Assembly: GCF_000449425.2 (NCBI RefSeq)
Contig: NZ_AVHW01000090.1
Location: 1 to 64,000, forward strand
DNA length: 64,000 nucleotides
Reading direction: 5' to 3'
Source of the DNA: Clostridioides difficile CD160
Lineage (GTDB): Bacteria; Bacillota; Clostridia; Peptostreptococcales; Peptostreptococcaceae
Of the stretch, positions 14,885 through 21,110 are shown one piece after another. A program made the position numbers and the translations under genes. Numbering within the stretch: the stretch's first letter is position 1; every line of letters begins with the position of its first letter. A model generated the notes under the pieces. That model saw only the letters and a list, made by a program, of their open reading frames with translations, was not told where the DNA came from and ran no database searches.

Positions 14885-15769
14885 TTATTTGAATTTAACT
14901 TTTTGACTTTTTTTAATAATGTCATCTAGTTCATCACTTGAATACTTAGTAAACGTTTCATCAAAATTATGAAAGTTAGTTTTTTTACTTTTACTAGTAG
15001 CATTGACAACTTTATTATTAGACTGTTTCTTCTCCTGCCTACTCTTTTTCTTCCTCTCAAATTCATTTTGATACTCTGTAAGTTCTAAACTAGTTTTTAC
15101 ATTTGCTTCTATCCAGTTATTTAAGATTGTCTTTACATATCTATAGTTCTTAACTCCACTCCCTATCGCTTCATCAATAGCCCTTATAATTACATCAACC
15201 TCCATTCCATCATCTAGAAAGCCTAGTAACTCTAAAAAGTTGTTTGGAGTAATTACACCTATATATTTTTCAAAGTATTTTTTTATGTAGACAGTTTTAT
15301 CTTGTTGAGGTTGTTCATTAATAACAATAGTAGTAACATCATTACTTACTTTAAAGTCATTACTTACTAGTTCCGTGTTTTCCGGTTTCCGAGAAATCCA
15401 GTTTCCGGGAATCCCGGTTTCCGGAAAATCAGTTTTTCGGGATTTTAGCTTCTGAGGATTTTCAAGCGGTATCTCATATACTTGATAATCATATCCTCCA
15501 AGCATCTGATTAGTATTAGAATCTCTACAAGGTTTTCTTGTTACATATCCATTTTCTATAAGTTCTTTTAAAATATTTGCTGTAGCATCCCTTCCATTTT
15601 TACTTCTTTTATACAAATCATTAACATAGATTTTCCAATGGTCTGGCTTACTAATCAGATATGAATGTAAGCCTTTTGCTTGCCAGCTTAATTTTACGTC
15701 TTCCAAACAAGTTTTATTAAGCATTACATATGGATTATCTCTGTCTTTACTTACTCTTATAATTCCCAC
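14885..15769 (-). CDS. Phage replication initiator, DnaD-like
   Basis: The 294-residue protein has an N-terminal winged-helix domain (about 1-95: VMLNKTCLEDVKLSWQAKG, then DLYKRSKNGRDATANILKEL, a replisome-organiser pattern). It ends with a DnaD/DnaB_2-type helical domain (about 165-245: KKYFEKYIGVITPNNFLELL, then VIIRAIDEAIGSGVKNYRY, ILNNWI). Such proteins bind the phage origin and load helicase. The linker between the domains is encoded by four 16-bp iterons (15376-15439). The start is GTG after CAGGTGATATT. Confidence 0.88.
   Translation of the reverse strand: MGIIRVSKDRDNPYVMLNKTCLEDVKLSWQAKGLHSYLISKPDHWKIYVNDLYKRSKNGRDATANILKELIENGYVTRKPCRDSNTNQMLGGYDYQVYEIPLENPQKLKSRKTDFPETGIPGNWISRKPENTELVSNDFKVSNDVTTIVINEQPQQDKTVYIKKYFEKYIGVITPNNFLELLGFLDDGMEVDVIIRAIDEAIGSGVKNYRYVKTILNNWIEANVKTSLELTEYQNEFERKKKSRQEKKQSNNKVVNATSKSKKTNFHNFDETFTKYSSDELDDIIKKSQKVKFK
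15370..15439 (-). repeat. Tandem 16-bp iterons: likely phage replication origin
   Basis: Read on the minus strand from 15439, four 16-base units follow head to tail: CGAAAAACTGATTTTC, CGGAAACCGGGATTCC, CGGAAACTGGATTTCT, CGGAAACCGGAAAACA, then a partial CGGAAC. Sixteen is not a multiple of three, so the repetition is at the DNA level and not due to repeated protein sequence. It lies inside the initiator gene, as in lambda O and many phages where the initiator binds its own gene. Confidence 0.82.
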
Positions 15770-15783
15770 AATATCACCTGCCT

Positions 15784-16410
15784 TTATTGCTTCTTATTTT
15801 CATAAGCGTTGCATATTGAGTCATATTCTTCTTTAGTTAATTCCCTTATTTCTTTTCCGTATCGTTTAAATACTTTATCTTTTAATTCATCTTTGCCAAC
15901 ACCTGCACTATTAGCTATCGCATATACTCTACTTAGTTGTTTATCTGTTAAAGTTTTATTATTAGTACCTTTATTTTCTTGAGTATTCCTATTATAATTA
16001 TTTTTGGCTACTTCTTTTCCACTTACTGCATCAAAACTATCATTCTCGGTTATGTTGAGTAACTGAATATATAAATATCTAGTTTGATAGGTTTCTATAC
16101 CTCCTAGTGCTTGTAACTCATTAGAGCCTTTAAGTTGTAAGTCTCGCATTGGAGAAGTGAATGTAATCTGCTCTAATGGATTTTCTCCATTTATCAATGT
16201 TAATGTCGCATAGTCATTTGTAAAGGTCACTATAGGGCATAATTTAGCTTCTTCAAGTAGACCAGTTGCTTGTGGTAGAAAGTCTGCCAACTCAAAATAC
16301 TTAAAGTTAGCGAACTTATTCTCTCCACTTTTCTTTAGATTCAACTTACTGAACTTAACTCTTACATCCATCAATTTAATGTAAATATTATTAGATTCCA
16401 ATTCCACCAC
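15784..16410 (-). CDS. erf: ERF-family single-strand annealing protein
   Basis: The 208-residue protein matches ERF recombinases: NKFANFKYFELADFLPQATGLL, then GSNELQALGGIETYQTRYLYIQLLNI. ERF anneals complementary strands during phage recombination. The C-terminal 60 residues, after a polar linker, form a separate helical motif typical of the family. It starts with GTG-GTG after GGAGC, overlapping the upstream gene by 20 bases. RusA and SSB in the same prophage complete a recombination set. Confidence 0.92.
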   Translation of the reverse strand: MVELESNNIYIKLMDVRVKFSKLNLKKSGENKFANFKYFELADFLPQATGLLEEAKLCPIVTFTNDYATLTLINGENPLEQITFTSPMRDLQLKGSNELQALGGIETYQTRYLYIQLLNITENDSFDAVSGKEVAKNNYNRNTQENKGTNNKTLTDKQLSRVYAIANSAGVGKDELKDKVFKRYGKEIRELTKEEYDSICNAYENKKQ

Positions 16411-16669
16411 GCTCCATGTCCTTTATATTTCTTTTTAAAACACCTTCCCATCCATCTATATAGTCTCCATATAAACCATCTGATTTTTGCTTTTCTAAAT
16501 CTTCTTTAAACTGCTCTATTGTCCAATTTTCTTTATGCCTTTTTATACAATATTCTAGTCCTGCAATACTTCCTAAAGCTTGTTCTGCTTCTATTCCTTC
16601 AAATCTAGTAAATTTTAATATAAATAATCTATCTTCTAAATCATTAATTATCTCATTTCTAGTTTTCAT
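16391..16669 (-). CDS. Phage hypothetical protein (92 aa)
   Basis: A soluble, helical, highly charged protein starting MKTRNEIINDLEDRLFILKF and ending MERGGIGI. It has a GGGGGAAGAA site and overlaps the ERF gene, so it belongs to the recombination operon. No domain recognised. Confidence 0.6.
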   Translation of the reverse strand: MKTRNEIINDLEDRLFILKFTRFEGIEAEQALGSIAGLEYCIKRHKENWTIEQFKEDLEKQKSDGLYGDYIDGWEGVLKRNIKDMERGGIGI

Positions 16670-16746
16670 TTCTTCCCCCTTGTGCTATAATATAGCTAAT
16701 TAAATTTTAGTATGTTTTTGAATTGAGCCATTCCAGTGGCTCTTTT

Positions 16747-16992
16747 CTACATTATTTGAACACTTAATGGTCTATCTGTTTCAAATTCTTCTCTCATTAG
16801 CAGTTCTTCTGCTTCTTCTGTATCTTTTTCTATCCTCTTGTACTCTGCATATGCTTCATGCTTAATTCTGTCTTGTTCATCTGTCGTAAGGCTTCTATCT
16901 ACCCATGCCCTTTGTACTATATCTAAATATATTAAGTATTGTGCTTTTCTGTATTTTTCTATATCTTTGATTAATTCTTGTCTACTTTTCAT
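16747..16992 (-). CDS. Phage hypothetical protein (81 aa)
   Basis: A helical charged protein (MKSRQELIKDIEKYRKAQ...) with its start motif similar to the neighbour at 16391-16669 (MKTRNEIINDLEDRL), so the two may be distant paralogues. It overlaps the upstream gene by 11 bases and has a GGGGGAGTGG site. Between the two genes a perfect hairpin (GAGCCA/TGGCTC, 16717-16734) lies upstream of an AT-rich leader. Confidence 0.6.
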   Translation of the reverse strand: MKSRQELIKDIEKYRKAQYLIYLDIVQRAWVDRSLTTDEQDRIKHEAYAEYKRIEKDTEEAEELLMREEFETDRPLSVQIM

Positions 16993-17164
16993 TTTCCACT
17001 CCCCCTATTGATTCAATTTCTGAATTTAGCATAAGCAAAATATCCTCATATGCTCCTAGCACTTTTTCATCTGACTTACACTTATATCCGATTGATTCTC
17101 TGTCCTCTATCTTCTTTCTTAAACTTTGTATCTTATATTCTAAAAATCTTCTTGTTACTTCCAT
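16982..17164 (-). CDS. Small coiled-coil phage protein (60 aa)
   Basis: From the ATG at 17162-17164 (AAGGGGGATTGAAC upstream) the protein reads MEVTRRFLEYKIQSLRKKIE and is helical throughout, probably a short coiled coil. A TTG six bases upstream lies against the ribosome site and is rejected. No family recognised. Confidence 0.6.
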   Translation of the reverse strand: MEVTRRFLEYKIQSLRKKIEDRESIGYKCKSDEKVLGAYEDILLMLNSEIESIGGVENEK

Positions 17165-17176
17165 GTTCAATCCCCC

Positions 17177-17296
17177 TTAAAGTTCAAGTCCTCTTTGCTT
17201 ACATTCTTCCATGTAACTTATACACTCTATATAAAACTTTGGTGTAGGTACTTTTTTATGTTTTATACAGAATCTTAGAAACCATCTTAGAGTCAT
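17177..17296 (-). CDS. Small phage protein (39 aa)
   Basis: The frame reads MTLRWFLRFCIKHKKVPTPK, then FYIECISYMEECKQRGLEL. A strong GGGGGTGATTTAA site precedes the ATG at 17294-17296, and it starts one base before the end of the next upstream gene. Basic N terminus, no clear membrane helix. No family recognised. Confidence 0.6.
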   Translation of the reverse strand: MTLRWFLRFCIKHKKVPTPKFYIECISYMEECKQRGLEL

Positions 17297-17626
17297 TTAA
17301 ATCACCCCCTTTCTCTTTTTCATTACATTCCTATCTTTCATTGCATTTTTCATTACATATTCTTCAAAAGAAATTAAATCTATTCTATATGAATTGCCTA
17401 TAGGAATTACAGTATAATGATTTTGTGCCATGGCTTCTCTTATCATGTTTCTCGCAGTTGAATCAGAAACTTTTAAGTACTCACAGAACTCTTTTACTGT
17501 GACTAAATCCATTCTTCTAATTCCTTCTCTATCTAAAAACATCTTAATGATGTCTGTTGTATCATCTCGCCCCATTAGCTCTTGTACTAAGTCTTTTGTA
17601 TCTATGAATTGTAATGCTACACTCAT
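17297..17626 (-). CDS. Excisionase-like DNA-binding protein
   Basis: The start is set at the ATG at 17624-17626 (MSVALQFIDTK), with AGGATGAG upstream. The 109-residue protein ends with a winged-helix excisionase-type domain: MDLVTVKEFCEYLKVSDSTARNMIREA, then YRIDLISFEEYV. It may act as an early regulator or directionality factor. The N-terminal 45 residues are helical and unassigned. Confidence 0.7.
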   Translation of the reverse strand: MSVALQFIDTKDLVQELMGRDDTTDIIKMFLDREGIRRMDLVTVKEFCEYLKVSDSTARNMIREAMAQNHYTVIPIGNSYRIDLISFEEYVMKNAMKDRNVMKKRKGVI

Positions 17627-17642
17627 TTTTATCTCATCCTTT

Positions 17643-17840
17643 CTATCTTCCAACTAATTCATCTAATGTAATGTCTAAATAATCAGCTATTTTTATTAGA
17701 GTGTTTACAGTTGGATTTCTATTTTCATTTCTTAAAATCTTATATAATCCACTTACATCTACATCTAATTCCTTTGCCAATTTATAAGTTTTTATATTTC
17801 TTTTTCTTAAAATTTGACTTATATTGTCGCCTATTAACAC
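17643..17840 (-). CDS. XRE-family transcriptional regulator (Cro-like)
   Basis: The 65-residue protein is a single helix-turn-helix domain: NISQILRKRNIKTYKLAKEL, VDVSGLYKILRNENRNPTVN, ending DYLDITLDELVGR. It starts at GTG after AGGTGATTAA and reads away from a divergent promoter region containing a 14-bp palindrome. It may be a Cro-like switch protein for the early operon. Confidence 0.85.
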   Translation of the reverse strand: MLIGDNISQILRKRNIKTYKLAKELDVDVSGLYKILRNENRNPTVNTLIKIADYLDITLDELVGR

Positions 17841-17876
17841 TTAATCACCTCTGTTCTACATGGTATAATATAAATG

Positions 17877-17890
17877 TGGAATATATTCCA
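17877..17890. promoter_or_regulatory. 14-bp palindromic operator in a divergent promoter
   Basis: TGGAATATATTCCA is a perfect palindrome lying between the divergent XRE regulator and the membrane-tailed winged-helix gene, just downstream of a TATAAT-type element (about 17864). It could bind either adjacent regulator. Confidence 0.5.
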
Positions 17891-17913
17891 TACACTTGAA
17901 AGGTGGTAATATT

Positions 17914-18267
17914 ATGGATAAAATTACTTATGAAATATTAAGGTTATTAAATGAAAAAGGTTCTCTTAATGCATATCAATTTGAAATTTTATTAAATGTA
18001 AAAGGTGTTGATAATTATCAACCTCGCTTGAAATATCTCTATGATAATAAATTTATTTCTATTGCTCATGCTTTTAAAAATTCTGATGAATTTGAATTTA
18101 GATACGATTCATATTTTGAAATTACTCTTGAAGGTAAAGCTTTTATAGAAAATGAAATGAAAAATAATAAAAAGTTTAAGATTCAATCAATTTACATTCC
18201 TATTTTAGTAGCTTTTATAACTTCTCTTTTTACTAATTTGATAGCTTTATGGCTATTAAAACAATAG
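17914..18267 (+). CDS. Winged-helix protein with C-terminal membrane anchor
   Basis: From the ATG at 17914 (AAAGGTGG upstream) the 117-residue protein has a winged-helix-like N-terminal part (ITYEILRLLNEKGSLNAYQFEILL, then a YFEITLEGKAFIENE wing). It ends in one hydrophobic helix IPILVAFITSLFTNLIALWLLKQ. It is one of few plus-strand genes in the early region, so it may be expressed from the prophage. Such tail-anchored phage regulators could sense membrane events or act in superinfection control. The family is unknown to me. Confidence 0.7.
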   Translation: MDKITYEILRLLNEKGSLNAYQFEILLNVKGVDNYQPRLKYLYDNKFISIAHAFKNSDEFEFRYDSYFEITLEGKAFIENEMKNNKKFKIQSIYIPILVAFITSLFTNLIALWLLKQ

Positions 18268-18352
18268 TTATGTTTGTTAATAGAGAAACTAATAAACTTA
18301 ATACAATTGAAAAGATTATAGGTTTCTCTTCTTGAAATTTCTTTAATTTCAA
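18233..18352 (-). CDS. Small membrane protein overlapping the winged-helix gene
   Basis: A 39-residue frame (TTG at 18352; AAAGGA about ten bases upstream) reads KLKKFQEEKPIIFSIVLSLL, then VSLLTNITIVLIAIKLSN: a charged start followed by one membrane helix. Its end overlaps the 3' end of the convergent membrane-tailed gene by 35 bases on the opposite strand. The two hydrophobic tails look alike (SLxTN then a run ending in K). Coding status is inferred from composition and the plausible ribosome site. Confidence 0.45.
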   Translation of the reverse strand: MKLKKFQEEKPIIFSIVLSLLVSLLTNITIVLIAIKLSN

Positions 18353-18408
18353 ATCTAATCATTCCTTTCAAAATATTCTGTATTTAATTCTCAAAGTGCT
18401 AGTTCAAT

Positions 18409-19152
18409 TTAACCTAACATTGATAATTGTTCTTCCTGCTCCTTCAATAGTCTTTTTAAAATATACTCTTGACCTTTTCCTGTAACTCTAGTTGTTTTAA
18501 AAGTAAATGTACCAGTTGATGTCTCCTTAACACCTTCTACGGTTTCTAAATAATCTCTATCTATTGCAACTTGCTTTGGTTCAGTAGAATTCTTAAATAC
18601 TAAATCCCATTCTCTTAATTTCTCGTATAATCTTTTCTCTCCAATAACTATCCCTTTGCTTTTAGAAATGATTTTTGCTACCTCTCTTACAAGTAAACTA
18701 TTTTTTGATGATGCTATTTGATTGATAAATTTACTTTTTTCCTGCAATTCTTTATTTTTTTGCTCTATTGTTTTATTTGCTACAATTAACGCTCTAGCCA
18801 TAACCTTCTCGGGACTATTCCAGTCTTTTTCAATTTGTAGGAAATACTTTCTTGCTTGTTTTCCTTTTTCATTACGTTGTATCATAGCTATTTCTTTTGC
18901 CATATCTAATTTAATTACATGGTCTATATATTCAATTTCATTCCCTTGAGCTGTTACTTTTTTTTGAGTAAGAGATATAAAATCTTCATTTTCTATAAAT
19001 CCATAACCAATCATTCTATTAAACCAATCATTATATCTGCTTCCTACTTCTAAAAATTCATGTAAATCTCTTGCACTTAATATTTGTTCTTGATGTTCAT
19101 TAACTCCCACTTTTATAAGATTTTCGTTCTCAATTACTTGTAAACTATTCAT
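18409..19152 (-). CDS. Phage antirepressor, AntA plus KilAC-like C terminus
   Basis: The 247-residue protein has an N-terminal AntA domain (ILSARDLHEFLEVGSRYNDWF, GFIENEDFISL, LDMAKEIAMIQRNEKGKQARKYF) and a C-terminal KilAC-type DNA-binding domain (about 150-240: REVAKIISKSKGIVIGEKRL, YEKLREWDLV, FKTTRVTGKGQEYILKRL). The ATG at 19152 is chosen over a TTG adjoining the ribosome site. A repressor-type dyad lies just upstream (19177-19193). It may relieve repression on induction. Confidence 0.92.
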   Translation of the reverse strand: MNSLQVIENENLIKVGVNEHQEQILSARDLHEFLEVGSRYNDWFNRMIGYGFIENEDFISLTQKKVTAQGNEIEYIDHVIKLDMAKEIAMIQRNEKGKQARKYFLQIEKDWNSPEKVMARALIVANKTIEQKNKELQEKSKFINQIASSKNSLLVREVAKIISKSKGIVIGEKRLYEKLREWDLVFKNSTEPKQVAIDRDYLETVEGVKETSTGTFTFKTTRVTGKGQEYILKRLLKEQEEQLSMLG

Positions 19153-19188
19153 ATGTTGCAACCTCTCTCTCTTTAAGTTTTCATTTTG

Positions 19189-19398
19189 CTAACTTTTTCT
19201 ATAGAAAAGTTCCTCTATTGTTATTTCTGGCACCCTTTCTTTTATGCAATTATATATATTAAACATTTCTGCCTGAGTGAACTCTCTAGCTCCCTTTTCT
19301 TTCATATAATATGATGTTAGACACATATTAGCCACAGTAGCCATTTCTTTTTGTGACATCTCCATAAACTTTCTATACCTAGCAAGATTGTTAATCAT
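19189..19398 (-). CDS. Small XRE-type DNA-binding protein
   Basis: The 69-residue protein (ATG at 19398 after AGAGAGGTG) contains a helix-turn-helix-like segment ARYRKFMEMSQKEMATVANM, followed by a helix with FTQAEMFNIYNCIKER. It is the first gene transcribed leftward from the repressor operator region, the usual place for a Cro or early activator. Dyads of the repressor type lie on both sides. Confidence 0.7.
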   Translation of the reverse strand: MINNLARYRKFMEMSQKEMATVANMCLTSYYMKEKGAREFTQAEMFNIYNCIKERVPEITIEELFYRKS

Positions 19399-19415
19399 TT
19401 TTGTCACCTCTCTTT

Positions 19416-19551
19416 GTTTTCATTTTGTTAACTTAATTATAGTTAACATTTTGCTAACTGTCAATACATTTTTATGAATTTTTTAATAAAAATATACATT
19501 TTGCTAACAATAGTTATCATCTTGCTAATAACATGTTATCATTTAGTTAAT
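19416..19551. promoter_or_regulatory. Repressor operator array (five 17-bp dyads, plus one at 19177)
   Basis: A 17-bp dyad of the form GTTATC-N5-G(C/T)TAAC occurs at 19416-19432, 19442-19458, 19492-19508 (left half degenerate), 19513-19529 and 19535-19551. A sixth lies at 19177-19193, between the Cro-like gene and the antirepressor. All share an ATTTT-like centre. The array fills the divergent region between the repressor and the early operon, so these are the likely repressor operators. Confidence 0.85.
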
Positions 19552-19574
19552 TATTAAAACGGAAGGTGAATATT

Positions 19575-19970
19575 ATGACTAATACATTTGGAAACAGATT
19601 AAAAAATTTAAGAAGTGAAAAAAGAATAACAGGCGAAGAGTTCGGAAAAATATTAAATGTTACAAAAGTAGCTGTAAGCAACTGGGAAAGTGATAGAAGA
19701 TTTCCTGACCAAGATACATTAAAAAATATTGCTGACTATTTTGATGTATCAATAGATTATTTACTATGCAGAAGTAATACAAGAAACATAATTAATGATG
19801 GAGTTAATACAACTACTACAGCTTTTGATATAATCGAAAATTCAGATGCTAATAAAAAAGTTAAAGAACTTATGAAAAAAATATACTCTCTCAATGATGA
19901 TGATAGAAGTGCTATAGAAAAAATAATTGATAATGCTTATATAATAAAAATAAAGGAAGAAGAGAATTAA
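19575..19970 (+). CDS. Prophage repressor, XRE family without peptidase domain
   Basis: The 131-residue protein has an N-terminal helix-turn-helix (FGNRLKNLRSEKRITGEEFG, VTKVAVSNWESDRRFPDQDT, YFDVSIDYLL) and a short helical C-terminal region (about 75-130) suited to dimerisation. There is no S24/LexA-like peptidase domain, so RecA-stimulated self-cleavage is not expected. It faces the operator array. The ATG at 19575 follows GGAAGGTGAATATT; a GTG inside that site is rejected. Confidence 0.9.
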   Translation: MTNTFGNRLKNLRSEKRITGEEFGKILNVTKVAVSNWESDRRFPDQDTLKNIADYFDVSIDYLLCRSNTRNIINDGVNTTTTAFDIIENSDANKKVKELMKKIYSLNDDDRSAIEKIIDNAYIIKIKEEEN

Positions 19971-20104
19971 AACTCTTCTTCTCTTTCTATTTTTTTTAAT
20001 AAACTTTCAAAAAACTCAACATCCAATTCTAATAATAACTCTAATTCTTCCATGGTCTTTTTAATTCGTTCTTCTTCATTAATACTTTCATTTGACTTAT
20101 ACAT
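19967..20104 (-). CDS. LexA-boxed 45-aa acidic protein, candidate antirepressor
   Basis: The frame reads MYKSNESINEEERIKKTMEE, then LELLLELDVEFFESLLKKIE and REEEF: short, helical, strongly acidic. The ATG at 20102-20104 has a perfect GGGGGATATAT site. Twenty bases upstream lies the LexA-type box GAAC-TTAT-GTTC. The gene ends on the last four bases of the convergent repressor gene. Small SOS-induced antirepressors are known in other prophages; this assignment is by position and regulation only. Confidence 0.65.
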   Translation of the reverse strand: MYKSNESINEEERIKKTMEELELLLELDVEFFESLLKKIEREEEF

Positions 20105-20123
20105 ATATATCCCCCTATCATAA

Positions 20124-20135
20124 GAACTTATGTTC
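20124..20135 (-). promoter_or_regulatory. LexA (SOS) box
   Basis: GAACTTATGTTC fits the Gram-positive LexA consensus GAAC-N4-GTTC exactly. It precedes the 45-aa gene on the minus strand, overlapping the spacer just upstream of a TATGAT -10 element (20117-20122). LexA binding there would repress that gene until DNA damage. I saw no other perfect box in the prophage by eye. Confidence 0.75.
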
Positions 20136-20590
20136 TTATTTTTAGTTAAAAACTCCCAACAATTTTTTAATAAAAACTATGTAATTGTACCCTTTCATTT
20201 CTAGAAATATTTTTAGATTATTCAGAATTGTCTTAGATAATTATCTTACTTACATAATAATACTTTTGATTTGTTAATGCAATAAAAAAAGCGTAATTGT
20301 AATAAAAAAATCGAAATTTGTAGACGGTTGGAAGTTTTTTCCAATCTAGTATATTATTAATCGAGTTTTTTATTATATTTTTTTATAAAAACCTATTTTT
20401 ATAATGCTTTTTATACTAATTAATATGGTATTTATTTTACTTTTTTATAGACTGTAAATATAGTACTCTTTTTAAAACTATTTAATTCTATGTTTTCCCC
20501 AATATATATAGTATTTGTATGGAAAATTTTATATACTTAAATTGTTATTATCATAAAGTAGAGTAAAAATATGTGAGGGAGGTTTATTGA
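20136..20590. other. Gene-free AT-rich stretch
   Basis: About 450 bases without a convincing frame on either strand. It holds one small hairpin (GGTTGGAA with TTCCAATC, 20326-20345) and several A/T runs. It presumably includes the promoter of the lipoprotein gene, which I cannot place with confidence. Confidence 0.5.
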
Positions 20591-21025
20591 ATGAAAATAC
20601 TAAAGAAAATAACTAGTATAATTTTTGTAATAATAATTATAACAGTTGTTATTACAGGATGTAGTCAACAAGAACAAGGGAAAAATAATTCAGAAAAGAA
20701 ATTAAATTACAATGTTTTAGGAGAAAAAACAAGACATGGTGGTACATATGGCGATTTTAAGTTTGTTGTTATAGAAATGCCTAAAGACTTTGACCCATCA
20801 AATTGCAAAAATTTATCTAAGGATTTTTTAAACTATTATGATGAAAATATTGACACAGTAACTGTTTATGTATACGAAAAAGGTTATAAATTAGAAAGTG
20901 AACAAGATATGTACAAAAATTCTTTATATGATATAACTATTGAACACAGAGATGAAAATACTTGTGTTTATTCTGTTTGGGATGTTAAATCTGAGGAGAC
21001 AACAGATGAAGGCTCGTTAGATTAA
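20591..21025 (+). CDS. Prophage lipoprotein (144 aa)
   Basis: The N terminus is a lipoprotein signal: a basic start MKILKKITS, a hydrophobic core, and the lipobox VITGC with the lipid-attached Cys at residue 24. The mature part is a soluble domain of about 120 residues containing YGDFKFVVIEMPKDFD; no family recognised. A GAGGGAGG site precedes the ATG and a terminator follows. It lies in the lysogeny end, so it is probably expressed from the prophage and may change the host surface. Confidence 0.75.
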   Translation: MKILKKITSIIFVIIIITVVITGCSQQEQGKNNSEKKLNYNVLGEKTRHGGTYGDFKFVVIEMPKDFDPSNCKNLSKDFLNYYDENIDTVTVYVYEKGYKLESEQDMYKNSLYDITIEHRDENTCVYSVWDVKSEETTDEGSLD

Positions 21026-21056
21026 AACCTTTAATTTATTCTTTTTAGAAAGAACG

Positions 21057-21093
21057 AAGGAGCTAAATTATTTTACATTACCCTTAGCTCCTT
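21057..21093. terminator. Bidirectional terminator
   Basis: AAGGAGCTAA (21057-21066) pairs with TTAGCTCCTT (21084-21093), a 10-bp stem. It separates the convergent lipoprotein and CWB2-protein genes. T-runs are modest on both sides. Confidence 0.65.
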
Positions 21094-21110
21094 ATAATAA
21101 ATATTTATGT

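Noticed and set aside
18283-18330. AGAGAAAC/GTTTCTCT hairpin as a terminator for the winged-helix gene
   Set aside because: The loop is over 30 bases and the tail is mixed; the same bases fit the small antisense membrane frame.
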